Positions 1 to 12,182 of a DNA stretch of 64,000 nucleotides are shown here, in pieces. The stretch is from Coffea arabica (Eukaryota > Streptophyta > Magnoliopsida > Gentianales > Rubiaceae), in the NCBI RefSeq assembly GCF_036785885.1, contig NC_092323.1, positions 5,682,501 through 5,746,500 on the forward strand. The letters are read 5' to 3'. The first letter of the stretch is position 1. The number at the start of each line of letters is the position of its first letter. Under the pieces are notes generated by a model that made no database searches, was not told where the DNA came from, and worked only from the letters and a program-made list of their open reading frames with translations. A program made the translations under genes and the position numbers.

Positions 1-3000
1 GTGTTTAAACTCAGTGACGGAGTTATCAGAGGGGACTCGAGGCACAATATCGTTGCAATAAACGGTCCTATAGTAATTAGGGAGCAGGTTATTGTTAATT
101 TGGTCTTCCATGAACTTTCCAAATTGCTCATTTCCCACCCTTGGTTGCCCGAAAGTGTAGACCCCGTCCAATCGCTCCAACATCGACGTTTCCCCATGAT
201 ACGCCAAAATTGCTGGAAACAGAATTGCTAGGGCACCGCCCAGGCTATGACCCGTGACTATGAATTTGGCCTTGTCATTCTTCTTCAGAAGCTCTTTCAG
301 CTTTTCCCTAACGGTGTAGTAAGCATAGTCGTGGCCGCCAAATATTTGGATCAAGTTCTTGGGCCAACCCGTGAGCTTCTGCTGGCCGAGTGCTTTGAGG
401 AATCCGGCATGCACCTTTCCCAGCCCGGGGAACTCGTACCATGACAGATCAACGTCTGAAATCCAATCTAGAGTGTCGAAGGGCGAAGTGCCCCTGAAGG
501 CCACCACGATCCTTTCCGAATCGGTGTTTTCATCTTTCCGGAACAAGAATCCTTGTGTTGTTGCTTTCTTTTGATAATCTGTCAAACAGGAAAGATTTTG
601 CATAATAACAGTGGTCGTTACTGGGGAGTCGATCGACGATTATAAGCTCGGGATAATTTCAGGATTTCTAACAATTTCACTGAGCCGCCCCTGAGGTTTT
701 GAAAATTACACATCCCTCCCTTAATTTGATAGTTTTAGTAACAAAACATTAAAATGATATTGACTTGGTCAAATTTTTAAATGAATACCCAAAAATACCC
801 TTATGTAATAAGTTTTAATTTACTTCTCTATGGAATTATAAGATTATCTAATGTAATTATAAGGAAAATGTATGGAATTTTTCATATCCATATCTATTAT
901 TTGATAAACGACTATAATAATAATTTTATCACTATGATAAGATACTTTTGATGGTATTTAATTATGAATTTAGATTTATAAGATAGAAAATAAAATGTTG
1001 AAATAATTGATTTAGAGTTTATGAATTTTTGAGTAATGGGATTATCATAATTTAGTAGTGATTTTGGGCATTTCCTTTTGATTTATTGTTAATTTTAATA
1101 CCAAAAAAATAGAAAACAAAGATTGGCCAAAAAAAAAAGTCATCAAAAAAATCATTAGTTAGACATTTGGTTACAATATAAACTAGATATAATAGTGATA
1201 ATTTTATAATTTTTGGCAAAAAATTAAAATAAAAAAGAATAAGAAGGAAAAAGAATGAAAAAATAATTTTAAAGTCATTCTAAATATAAGCATACGAAAC
1301 AAGAGAATTTTATTAAAATATTTAATGATAGTATTGTCATTTTAAATGACAATATAGGCATGTATAATTTTTCAAATCTCAAAGAACCTCAATGAAATTG
1401 TCAGAAACCTCAGATTATCCCTATAAACTAACACAAATATACTAGTTACTTGATAAGGCTTAGGACTTGGGTAGGAAATAATTACCGTTCCAGAAATCGT
1501 AAAACGCCACGAAATCCATCTGCCAAAGTTTTTTAAACCCGATTTCGTTAATTATCAGGATGCTGGACTTCAAAGAGGAAAAAAAAGGGAGAGGAAGAGA
1601 AAAAGATTAATGTCGTCATTACCTTCCAGTGGTCGGTGACGGTGGATTCAATAAAAGCCTTGTTCTCATAAGCAACTTTGGCAGCCATTACTGAGAGATG
1701 GGGATTATATCTACTATCCCCTGCTGCGATGTTCTCATCCAAATCTTGCCGCAAGTCCAGAAATGCTAGAACCGACAGGTACTTGGCCGATGTCTTGTCC
1801 GGGATGCCTATGACTTGACCTACAATTGAAAATGAAAACGAATTGAAACTGAGTCTTAATTGGATCGAAAGAGCCACTATAATGGCTCAAGTTTGGTGGT
1901 CTAATGATTACAAGCTGCAGAATACGAGAAGATTAGTGATATACTAGTGCTGCAAAATAGAGAGAATTTAAAATCTTTAGTTCTTCACAGATAGATTGTA
2001 CACTTTAATCACACATTAGGTCAAGAACGCTCTTGATTATCCGTCTATGCTATTTAGATCTAGCAGGCTATATTTCCAACTTTGTAAGACAACTTCTACA
2101 CAAATTTTTAGGATCAGAAAATTCTTTTTTGAACCTTCATGGTTTGTAAATCATAATCAGATATTCTGGGTAATGTACTGTCGGTTCCAGGTGGCGGAGT
2201 GGGAATAATCATTACGATGGAAACTTTCCTATTTCTACAGATATTCTTTTTTCACTTCTGTTGAATATGATCTACAAAATCAGTAGAGACAAATCCCAAA
2301 ATCAGGTGTTCTTTTGATCTTTTTTTTTTTTTTTTGGGGAGGGGTGGGGTGGGGGGAGGAGGGCATCGCCTTTTTTGCCATGATATCTCATTAGCATGCA
2401 TCACAAATCCTTGAATCTACAGATTCTGAACCGAATTTTTGTTCAATAGGAAGGAACTCGAGTATTAGAGTTTTCTAATTTAACATTTTCGTAAATAAGT
2501 AGAAGCACAAAAACTGATCAACTCTATATATATATATATTCACACTGATGAACGGTGTCCTGCTGTATCACTTGCGAATTTACTTATTGCTTCAGGATAT
2601 TACATACCAATTGTTAAAACCAGAAATGAGGACAAAGAACTTCTTTGGAACTTTAACTCTCTCTTAAGCTACGCATGACTACGGTTAACCATTTTTTAGC
2701 ATAATAAACCTTTTACGCCTTTTTATCTGTCTAACCATTCACTTCATCAAAAAATAATAACTTCATGCAATTGTTAATTTTTAACCCGCAACTATCGATC
2801 CAGTGTCCACCTCCGCCTCCCATTCAATAGGTTTTATCGTTTTAAATATTAGGCTCTGAAATCATATGTGATTGAAAGCTAAAAGTTTCATCTCTATTCT
2901 TTGCTCCAAAAGCCAAAAGTTTTGTCTTTAGTTTATTCTCTTTTTTTTCCCCCCTTTTTAAATAAATGAGAGTCCACATAATAAAATTATAAATATTTTA

Positions 3001-3881
3001 AATTACCTGTTGAAATCTTTTTCTCAGAAAATTATGTTTTCGGTTCATATTATTTTAAAAAGATCGTGTGCATTCCGTAGTAATCCAAACCGAAAGAGAT
3101 GCGGATCATGGGCTCTGATGTGGTTGTGACCTTATTCTGCAAGGCATTTGTACCGTTGTTCGCTTTCTGCAGATGTTCAAAGAACTGCCTTGGCCGTCTC
3201 TAATGATAAAAGGATAAGATGCTGGAATTGAATTACCCTTCAAGCATGATAATTTTCCCATAATAGATGCACGGGATGGGTGGCGGCATAATATACACTA
3301 CATGTAATGGAAGATATCCATGCATGCATAAATGCAAAAACATGAATTATAGTCAGCTCATGGACGACTTGAAATTCCCAAAGCCATATTCCCTAGCTAT
3401 ATATCAAAACAAAAGCTCATGAGTTGTCCAAAAAGGTTCTGCAGTGAGCAAAGTTGTAAACGTCAGTGGAAAGAAATGAAGAAGAATATTATAGAAGACG
3501 ACGTAAGTAGTAAAGTAAAATCATTAACCGACGAGGGGATTAGTAGAGTCTACCAGTCACTAGGTTGTAGATAAGCACGAAGATGTTGGTATTCATGTGC
3601 AGCAGGTTAAGCCACTGCTCAAGCAAGTTCCCTAACCATGCCAAGGGTTTTGCGACTAGTCGTAAAAGTATTTGCGCCAATACCGTAAGAAATATGATCC
3701 ATCTAGGCGCAAAAGGCATCTTAGTCCCTTTGGGAACGTCCACAAATTTTCTGTTGTGTATGTTACTGGAGAACAGGAAGCAAACGAGATCGATGAGGCC
3801 AGCTTTCTCTGGACTTAGCAGCATATAATTGCTGCAAAATGACTTGTTGCAAGCCATTTTTTCCTGACCGAGATCAACCAT
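1..3881 (-). CDS. Class 3 (OBL1-type) triacylglycerol lipase, 3' end outside window
   Basis: Exons on the minus strand are 3881-3554, 1819-1623, 1519-1486 and 578 to beyond base 1. All internal junctions are GT-AG and keep one frame, giving 379 residues before the window edge. The tiny 34-bp third exon (begins MDFVAFYDFWN) is needed to keep frame. Seen: a hydrophobic/amphipathic segment at about residues 61-85, the lipase nucleophile elbow GHSLGG at 296-301 (Ser298), and CNDIVPRVP with the likely catalytic Asp363. The catalytic His should lie past the window edge. Family knowledge: plant OBL1-type lipases hydrolyse triacylglycerol at oil bodies, anchored by the N-terminal hydrophobic part. 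The start Met is in a 109-codon first exon with a TATA box about 90 bp upstream. MVDLGQEKM has a second Met at residue 9 that could also serve. Intron 3 carries a MITE. Confidence 0.93.
650..1421. mobile_element. MULE-like MITE in lipase intron 3
   Basis: The ends are long inverted repeats: GGGATAATTTCAGGATTTCT on the left, and GGGATAATCTGAGGTTTCTG on the right read in reverse complement. Similarity continues for about 65 bp, through the 'ACAATTTCA.TGAG' stretch. The flanks 641-649 (TATAAGCTC) and 1422-1430 (TATAAACTA) agree at 7 of 9 positions, fitting an aged 9-bp Mutator-type target duplication. The inside is AT-rich with no coding potential. It fills most of the intron between lipase exons 3 and 4. 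Confidence 0.6.
1820..3553 (-). other. Lipase intron 1; no further gene seen
   Basis: This 1.7-kb intron has a good 5' splice site (ACTG|GTAGAC, minus strand) and a good acceptor (TTGTAG|GTCAAG). It contains a T16-like run at about 2320-2335 followed by a G-rich tract, and a short (TA)n run near 2525. No other gene or element is recognised. Confidence 0.6.
2336..2363 (+). other. G-quadruplex-forming tract
   Basis: Runs of four or more G are separated by single bases (GGGGA, GGGGT, GGGGT, GGGGGG, then AGGAGGG), directly after a long T-run. The plus strand is the template strand of the lipase gene, inside intron 1. The pattern fits the standard four-run G4 motif with one-base loops. Confidence 0.6.
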
Positions 3882-3970
3882 TGAAGTAATTGATCAGAAC
3901 TAAGATGATAAAATTGGTTCACTAGCTAGTTCTACTAGTTGGATTTGGAGAAAGCCTTGAATCTGCAAGA

Positions 3971-3982
3971 CCCTATATATAG
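3971..3982 (-). promoter_or_regulatory. TATA box of the lipase gene
   Basis: CTATATATAGAG, read here on the plus strand, is nearly palindromic and lies about 90 bp upstream of the lipase ATG (3881). The spacing suits a TATA box with a short 5' leader. Confidence 0.6.
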
Positions 3983-4147
3983 AGAGGGAGCCATTAGTGT
4001 TTGCCCTGCTCAAGATTTTTTTTTTTCCTCTTTCTTTCTTCTTTTAGGTAATTATGCTCACGCACGTGGGGAACGTTTCCTACTGTTTCAGCTACTTATT
4101 TCGGCTACTTATTTACATCGGTTCAGCTACCTGCTGTTGATGATAAT

Positions 4148-4540
4148 TAGGGCTGCGAGCGGCTCGAATACGAGTTTTATTCGAGTTTGGTCAATATCGA
4201 ATTCGAATCGAGTTCGAGTTAATCAAGTGAAGCTTGAGCGTAAAAATATTAAACTCGTTGATTTGCGAGCTGGATTTTATGTTTATTTTTTATTTTTTAT
4301 TTTATATTTTAATAGTAAAATTACATATATATCCCTAATATTTCATTTGTTAAAAAAATTATTATTTGATTCATAAAAAATAAAAAATAATTATTTTATT
4401 TTTTAAACTCAAAGCTCGAGTTCGAACTTGACATTTTGAACTCGTCGAGTTCGAACTCGAGTTCGAATTTCATAAAATTAATTGGAGGTTCGGTTCGATT
4501 AAGCCAAAATTTGACTCTACTCAACTCGTTTGCACACCTA
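4148..4540. mobile_element. hAT-like MITE, family 1 copy A
   Basis: The ends are TAGGGCTGCGAGCGGCTCGA (left) and TAGGTGTGCAAACGAGTTGA (right, reverse complement), with GAGTTCGAACTCGAG-rich subterminal repeats. It is flanked by an exact 8-bp duplication, ATGATAAT at 4140-4147 and 4541-4548, diagnostic of hAT-type insertion. The 393-bp element has an AT-rich middle and no ORF of its own. Copies B and C lie at 36926 and 55703. Confidence 0.85.
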
Positions 4541-4548
4541 ATGATAAT

Positions 4549-5860
4549 GTACGGTAAAATGAAAACTGACTCAACATCCATTTTCTTTCAATTACACGAC
4601 TTTACTAGATCGGATGATATACCCCTTTTCCTGATGGAATTCCTCATCCACCACAAAAGTAGAAAAAAAAAGGATATATGCCTCTCTTCCCTCAATTATA
4701 TGGGGCTGCAGACACATCAAGTTGCGCCAGAGCCGTCTATACTCACACAAATTTTTGTCGTTGGCACCTAGAATAACTCCAATCGTGATCATGCATATTT
4801 TTTTTTGACGTCAAATGTGTACAAATTAGTAATCTTTTTTGGAAAAATTTTCAAATTATTTTATTTAATACAATTAGAATGCTTTCTTTTCTAAATCAGA
4901 GTATTTCTTTTTGTATCCTGCCCAGCATACATTCTTCTATGCTTCTAACCGCGTGTCACATGATTGTGAAATTTCATGTCAAGATTTTATAAGTATATTT
5001 AGGAAATCAGGACTCATCAAGTATTGAGGTATAGGTCAGTAAACTTTAAATAGAAAAGTAGATATTAAAAACCTTTCAAAAGTTTTGAATCATGTTTTAG
5101 ATTGAAAAGTTTCTTTAAAGCTAAAGGTGTTCATGAAAGAAACTCGAAAGCCAATCATTAGAATCGGGTTAGGAATTAGGATTCTCTGCATTGGATTTCT
5201 CTCCGTTCATTTATATCTAAATTAATATACTATTATAAAATCATTCAATGATGTCATTACTTTTGCTTTGATCGCCATATCAATATATTAAAAAATAATA
5301 TTCTTTTTAGAATATTTTGGTATTCAAATAGCATAAAACATTTGAACGGTAAAAAATCGAGTTAAAATTGTTATAAAATTTGTAATAATTAATCAGACAG
5401 CAAAATTTACTCAACTTCATACAAAATTTTATGTAACACAAGTGATAAAATATATTATAAATGATCTTAGTTTTTGAAAGTAATTTTTAAACTAATTTAT
5501 TGCAATATAATGGAGAGAAATTCACTCCGATGCAATGGAAAGAAGCCCAGTCTTTTAGAATTATTTTTCCTTTTTTAAAAAACAATAATGTTGCTATCAG
5601 TAAGCAGACAAAATTTGGACATATGAAAAAGCACCTTGCTTTACCTAATATATTCAATCAAGCGAAGTAAACCGATTGTGGATGAATAATTACAAGCGCG
5701 TGGATGAATAATTGCAAGCGCGTCTATAGATTCTCTTGGGTGGGACTTCTGCAAAAGCGGCCATAGTATATACACTCTTGTGTCGACAAAACTCAACAGT
5801 ACATGTTGTGCTTCATCCTAGATCTACCCAAGCAGCGGTAGAGTTAAGACCTACGGTTAG
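4549..5860. other. AT-rich intergenic DNA
   Basis: No gene recognised. The only clear structure is the 22-bp tandem duplication at 5679-5722. Confidence 0.5.
5679..5722. repeat. 22-bp tandem duplication
   Basis: The unit beginning TGGATGAATAATTACAAGCG occurs twice head to tail (5679-5700, 5701-5722), with one A/G difference. Intergenic; no function inferred. Confidence 0.8.
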
Positions 5861-6059
5861 GGGCTCAATTATCAATGTATTGATTCGTGGGTTTGTTTGG
5901 ATTGAGGATTATTTGTCAAAATTTATTTACTTACATCATCATTATAATTTTCAACACACCTTTTTATCTTTCCAATTAACTTTTTATCTCACATACATCA
6001 CATCACAAAAAATGCTACAGTAAAAATATCTTAAATAATTTACAATCCAAACCGAGCCC
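5861..6059. mobile_element. Short MITE, family 2
   Basis: It starts near GGGCTC and ends GAGCCC. GTTTGGATTG sits inside the left end and CAATCCAAAC inside the right end. TAG flanks both sides, a possible 3-bp target duplication (PIF/Harbinger-like). The inner text CTTTTTATCTTTCCAATTAA followed by CTCACATACATCACATCAC recurs in reverse orientation at 46989-47146, with shorter pieces near 8570-8640 and 39110-39220. Confidence 0.6.
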
Positions 6060-6118
6060 TAGTTAAATTTTCAGTATGGCTGATCTAATATAGTGTAAAA
6101 ATTTTTCACACTAACAAG

Positions 6119-6922
6119 CATAGTTATTAAACCCAACCCGGGAAGAAACCCGGCGAAAGAGGTGGATCAACGGGTTATTGGTTCAACCAGTGGGTGAGTG
6201 GTTGAACCAGTGGGTCACTAAATATATTTAAATATTATATTTCATAATTTGTTATATAAGATATATGATATAAATTGTAATAAATAATGCCATAGCAAAA
6301 GCTCATTTAATTTAATTTGCTATAAAATAATTAATTCATATAAGAATCAATCAAATATAAAGTTATTTAGTAATACACCAAACTTCAAGTGTAAAGTTTT
6401 ATCTATATTTAGTGTAATTATCTAGCTTATTTATGAATTTTAAATGTAAAAAATTATTAAAAATAATATTTGTCTTTAAAATGAATTATGTAATATGTTA
6501 TTTTTTAAATCCATTTTATAACTTATAGAGTTTGGAGGGTAATAAATTTTTATTAAAAGATTCCAATATGTTTGCTTTAGAGAAAAAAAAAAGATAGAAT
6601 TGCAAAAACATTTATATATTATAATAAAGCTATTTTGTTAGTATATTTCGAAGTAGCCTGGTGGTAAGTATGTTGTAGTGTTGGACAAAGGTCTAAGGTT
6701 CGAATTTCAACAAAAGTAATAAAATTTTTCGACAAGACCCGGTTCGTTGACAAAATCGGCCGGGTTTCTGGTTTAACCCCGGTCGGACCGTTGGGTCATT
6801 GACTAGTCAACGGTCTCCTTGCTCAACCGATCCAATTCAAAACCTGGCCCAGTCCAATGGCCGGTTCACCGGTTTGACCTATTCGACCGCCAGGCGGGGC
6901 CGGGTTTGGTTTAATAACTATG
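6119..6922. mobile_element. hAT-like non-autonomous element
   Basis: The ends are inverted: CATAGTTATTAAACCCAACC on the left and CATAGTTATTAAACCAAACC on the right in reverse complement. The flanks CTAACAAG (6111-6118) and CTAACAGG (6923-6930) match at 7 of 8 positions. Both subterminal regions are rich in CCGGTT/GACC words and the middle is AT-rich and non-coding. An internal tRNA-like segment (6654-6708) is described in the findings. Confidence 0.75.
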
Positions 6923-6930
6923 CTAACAGG

Positions 6931-9605
6931 TATAGATATATGACTCGTGAACGAAAAGTGAATTTAAAAGTTGAAAGGTGATAATGTATCATTCATCTAA
7001 ATCTGCTCATGTAAAAAAAAATTTATACTGACAATATACAAAATTAATCCCATATTTAAATTGTTGTTTTAGATTTACTATTAACATCATAGTTGTATTT
7101 AAACTAAAAAAGAATGAAATTTGTTCATAAAGCGAATCTATGTAGAATTTTTATATACAAAGAGATAATTTTAGAAATTTGAAGGAGGGGACATAAATAA
7201 ATATTCAAACTTTGTAAATGGTAACATAAGGAACTTTACAGAATATGGGAATGGAAGGGACAAATAAGTATTTTTAGAAAATTGAGAGGGTCAAAATAAA
7301 GCGTAAAAATGAAAATCCTACAAAATGTTAAGGCTAGTTTACAATTTTTAAAACTTAAAGGGGGCAATTAGATATTTTTAAAGAATTTGTGGGAATGTAA
7401 ATGAGGTGCAAAAGTGAAAAAAAATACAAAATATCAAATCTATTTTATAATTTCATAAAATTTGAGGGGGGACAATTGCCCATGGCTCCGCAAACTGTCC
7501 CCACGTGAAGCTTAGGCCAAATTTTAATTTCTCCGGAAATATAAAAGAAAATGCTTTGCTGGGCTTCGCAGACGTACGGGCAGATAGAGAAAGACAGGTG
7601 CAGACCACTTGACCAAAATTACTTCCAATATTTCCACCTCAAATAAAATACGACCAAGAAAACTTCACACCCTTTGAAGAAAATAAAATACACCGGTTCA
7701 ATCATTAGTGGGAATTAAGAATCATATCCACTGGACACAATCCGACAAAAATCCAACAACCACGATTCACTACTCGCTTTTTACGTGTTAACCTCCAAAA
7801 TACTTGAGATGAAAAGAATAAAATAAAATAAGAAAATAACAAGCTTAGAGATTGACAAAAGAAGAGCATATCCAAACTGTTTTCTAATTCAATGATTGAA
7901 ATATTTTGATCTCAAAAAGTTTAGAAAAGTGATATTTGCACTCTTAAATTAGTGTCTTGCACTCTTTGGGAGCATATTATTCAATGAATATCAATTCCTA
8001 TATTTTAAGGCTTTACATATATTGGACATCCTAGAGTGTAATCCATTATGAGGAGTACATTTACAAATACAATTAAACGAAACGAATTTTCCTTCTTCAA
8101 CCTAAGAAATTCCATCGAGTATGTTGGTACACGAGGATGAGCCAATTTGGAAAGGGAAAAAAAAAAGAGGGCATTGCAACCTCATGCAAGTATACACCAG
8201 AAAGGATAGAAGTTTGTGAAAGATGCTGCTTTAGCTAAAGAAAAGAGGAAAAAGAATATGTTCCCAAAGAAGGCGTGCTTTTTAATTATAGGCACAGCGA
8301 AGGATTCTTTCAGTTCCTTCCTCCTCCTAATATGTTTGTTCGGTTCGTTTGCCAGCCGATCATCCTTGTGAGTTGTCAACAATCCTCCTCTCAATGAGTC
8401 AATTCTTCTGATGCCTGGCTTCCATCTTCACAATCCCTGGTAGCAGATATTGACAGAGACTTCTAAGGCCATAGCTACCATCAATAATGTTTTTAATCAA
8501 ACGTGCGAAATGTTTTCCTTGCACAATTTATTTCAAAGGTGGGGGGAAAAAACAAGAAAAGAAAATTAATGTGTTTGGATTGCATTTTTTGTCATTTTTC
8601 ATGAAAAAATTACTGTAGCGATTTGATATATGTGAGGAAAAAAGGTGATAGAAAAATATGATCACGCAAAATGATAATATTTTCCGACGAAAACAAGCAA
8701 TTCAAACAAGGCACGTTTTCTTGAATCAGTGAAAACGGGATTTGGATGGGTTTGCTTTTCCTCCCTCCATGTCCGACTATGGCGGCGATATCTCCACCAA
8801 GTGCAAAGCTGCCACCTGCAGCAGTAGTGGACACTTGTCCGTCGGTGAAATATGAGGACATGGTCTCAGAACTCTGAATTCTACTACTACTTGATGTGCT
8901 GTGTGCTCTTGTAAGCGAAGTCGTGAATTTCATGTCGAAGTGTCATTCAATTCTTATGCTTCTCATGTCGAAGCGTCAATATAGCTTTCCTGTTTTTATC
9001 GTTTTGGATGTTGTCTCTATAATATTATTCTTTCTTTTAAATGTTCCTCTTTTTTTTTTTTTTGGGGTGCATCCATGCGTGCATATAATTCTGTCAAGTT
9101 TTAAGACACTACAATATATATGGGAAGATCGAGTTTTATTTGGATTATTTGATAATTTATTTCAACACTTAAATATAATGAATTCATATTTTAAAATAGT
9201 CAGCTATGTTTGATAATAAAAAATAAAATATTTAAATTAATTAAGTGACACTAAAATTTTGAAACAAAACTTACTCCAAAATTAAGTGATAAATTAATTA
9301 TTTATCACTTAATATAATATACGTTCAATGTATCAGATTTAGAATTTAACAATTTAATAATTTAATGTATTCAGATTTCAAATTTCAATTTTATCAAAAG
9401 TACATTTAGTCAAAAGTCTAATTTGTTTTAGGTGAAAAATTTTAGAGGAATTTCTTCCCTACATCAGGAAAGTAAAAAAAGGAAGGAATAAAAGAAAAAA
9501 AAAACAAACGTAAGGGCCAAAGTCAAAATGTAATACAAAACAAAAGAAATAAATACAAGAGTTAAATCAATTGCAGCATGGACCTTTATAGGCCACGAGG
9601 TTGTA
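6931..9605. other. Intergenic DNA with degenerate repeats
   Basis: No gene recognised. At 7140-7490 a diffuse repeat contains several 'GAGGGG/GGGGGCAATT' words between AT-rich blocks, typical of an old MITE. At 8570-8640 there is a fragment of the family-2 MITE (TGTTTGGATTG followed by ATTACTGTAGC). At 9130-9420 the DNA is AT-rich and repeat-like. Short frames here show no recognisable domain. Confidence 0.45.
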
Positions 9606-9610
9606 GATAC

Positions 9611-10039
9611 TGTAGATAAATGATATAATATAGAATGACAAGATCGTATTGAGTCAAATCAGAAAATTCAAGAGAGAATTCACTAGAAACAAGTTTACAT
9701 AAACAGGGATCAAAACTTGAAGAATTCAAGGCGTGTAATCACTTTCCTTGAAGTTTGATTGCCCCCACTATCTTGCTAATCCGGTCTCTGGGCAAAAACT
9801 CTAGAATACAATGAATTCTAATTAGACAACCAAGTAGCAAGTTCTTGGATTTGTCTAGTCAAGAATAAAAAATGCTTCAGTTGGTTTTCTGGTGTTCTAC
9901 CCATTGATTTATACACCCACAATATTCAGAAAGCTGTTAGAAACTGCCCACATGTAGCTTTCAAAAGAATTTGAAGTTTCACTGTGAAAGGGTGCTTCAA
10001 ACGGTGCAAACATTTCCTATTTTGCAAACTACATCAACA
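9611..10039 (-). repeat. copia 3' LTR
   Basis: A 429-bp partner LTR with about 95% identity to 17348-17777 by eye. The GATAC duplication is directly outside it at 9606-9610. Confidence 0.93.
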
Positions 10040-10050
10040 ATCCCCCACTT
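10040..10050 (-). other. Polypurine tract of the copia element
   Basis: On the minus strand AAGTGGGGGAT abuts the 3' LTR (TGTTGATG...). This is the usual plus-strand primer position of a copia element. Confidence 0.75.
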
Positions 10051-10166
10051 AGTTTGCAAAATAGAAAGTCAAACTAACACTGAAAGTTCATGCATCAAGG
10101 AAAGTAACTCTCGTCTTAAACTTCCCTTGTTGAAAAATTAAGTTTCGGTCTGATTTGGTCGTTGTG

Positions 10167-10380
10167 GATTAGACGTGGGCACGTCTAACTCATAGGAAGT
10201 CTTCTGTTTTGTAACTGGAACTCTGATCATTAAGCGTGATCACTTAGCGTGGGCACGCTTAACTCGTTCTGGATTAGACGTGGGCACGTCTAACTCATAA
10301 GAAGTCTTCTGTTTTGTAACTGGAACTCTAATCTTTAAACGTGATCACTTAGCGTGGGCACGCTTAACTCCTAAGGAGTC
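10167..10380. repeat. 104-bp tandem repeat built from palindromes, copia 3' internal region
   Basis: Two head-to-tail units start at GGATTAGACGTGGGCACGTC (10167 and 10271). Each holds two hairpin-forming words, AGACGTGGGCACGTCT and AGCGTGGGCACGCT, with arms separated by only GG. It lies between the RNase H region and the polypurine tract, so it would be in the 3' untranslated part of the element's transcript. Confidence 0.85.
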
Positions 10381-10907
10381 TTCTGGTCACCAAACCGAAA
10401 TACACATTTAAGTGAAGCCCTTGGTGGCTAGATTGCTTTAAACAAGATTCACAAAAATATGAAATATTACATACATGAATCATGTAGCATTTATATATTC
10501 ACAACCATCTGTAGCACTATTACTGGCCATGTGCTCATCCTATTCATGATCATATACAAGAGATCATCCAAAACTCTTGTTAGAAGCGGTACCACTTCTA
10601 TAACCATATAGGTAAACTATATTTCTAGTTTTAACAAATAAAACACAAGAAATATGTTTATTAAGAGTTACTTTTCATCATACTCACTTAAGAGTAACAC
10701 ATAACACTACTAATTGGAATGGTCTACACACAAAAACGTAGTGTTCACTATCACTTGAAACAACTTGTTATTACCCTTTAAACCTTTTGAACTAGGGGTA
10801 GTACTAGAAGAAAGGTTGGGTTACCATTGCTAAGTGATTTTAGTATAAGGGTTTTAATCCCATTCTGGATGTTGTCACATTCAGTAACTCTCTCGTTAGA
10901 GGTTTAG

Positions 10908-12182
10908 TCAACGGATCCGCCAAATTTTGTGTGTTCTTACAAACACAATACTGACAACATCATTTGCAAGCATTTGTCTTATAAATGCATGTTTCAAACT
11001 TATATGTCTAGACTTACCATTGTAAACTTTATTCAATACTCTAGACATAGTAGCTTCACTATCACAAAAGATAGTTGTTGGAGGCATTGGTCTAGACCAA
11101 AAATCAATATCGATTAAAAGATCTCTTAGCCACTCAGCCTCTTTACAAGCTGAAGATAGTGCAATAAATTCAACTTCCATGGTTGAATGAGTTATCACCG
11201 TTTGCTTCTTTGAAACCCATGAGATAGCTCCACCACCAAACATAAAAATCTAACCACTAGTTGGTTTTTGCTCACTGATACTAGTAATCCAACTAGCATC
11301 TGAAAATTCCTAAAGAACACTAGGAAAACTATTATAAAAGAGTCCAAGATCTTTAGTTCTTTTAAAATAACCAAGCACTCTACAAATAGCCTTCCAATGA
11401 TCTTTATTTGGATTTTTAGTGTATCTAACTAGTCTACAAACCGAGTATGAAATATCCGATCTAGTGCAACTCATTGCATACATAAGACTACCAATAACAC
11501 TAGCATATTCTAGTTGAGCTATTGGTTTACCGGTATTCTCATACAACTTAATGTTAGGATCAAAAGGGGTACCAACTTCTTTCACACTTAAATGTTGATA
11601 CTTCTTTAATATTTTCTCAACATAATGTGATTGAGACAAGGCAAAACCCCCACTATGTCTTTTAACTTTAATTCCTAAGATAGTATCTACTTCACCAAGA
11701 TCTTTCATCTTGAACTTAGAAGACAAATACTTCTTAGTTTCTACTACACCTTTAAGTGTAGCACTAACAATTAGCATGTCATCCACATACAAACAAATAA
11801 TCACACTATACTCACTATTAAATTTAGAATAAATACACTTATCAGTATTATTGTACCTAAATCCACTAGAGAGCAAGACAGATTTGAATTTCTCATGCCA
11901 TTGTTTTGGAGCTTGTTTCAAGCCATATAAAGATTTCACTAGCTTACACACCTTATGTTCATTACCCGGGAGTATAAAACCTTTCGGTTGTTCCATGTAC
12001 ACCTCCTCATTCAAATCGCCATTTAATAAAGCTGTTTTAACATCCATTTGATGCACATGAAGGCTAAAAACAGAAGCTAAAGCTAAAAGTACTCTAACAT
12101 AGGTTATTCTAGCCACAGGTGCATATGTGTCAAAATAGTTTATTCTTTCCTTTTGTCTATAGCCTTTATGTGACAGCCCCAC
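10908..12182 (-). pseudogene. copia reverse transcriptase (C-terminal part) and RNase H
   Basis: After the interruption the reverse transcriptase resumes with [19 protein letters not shown], followed by [13 protein letters not shown] and the active-site motif [10 protein letters not shown]. RNase H follows, with THSTMEVEFIALSSACKEAE and ending near HISLKHAFIRQML. At least two in-frame stops separate 11310-12182 from 10908-11243 (near FPSVL and before the FGGGAISWVS segment). It is read on the minus strand and joins in sense to 14686-15354 once the inserted LTR and one CTTTA copy are ignored. Confidence 0.93.

Noticed and set aside
8610-8933. 107-codon minus-strand frame
   Set aside because: It partly overlaps a family-2 MITE fragment and shows no domain.
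10141-10400. CRISPR-like array (repeated palindromes)
   Set aside because: Only two units, no unique spacers, located inside a plant retrotransposon.
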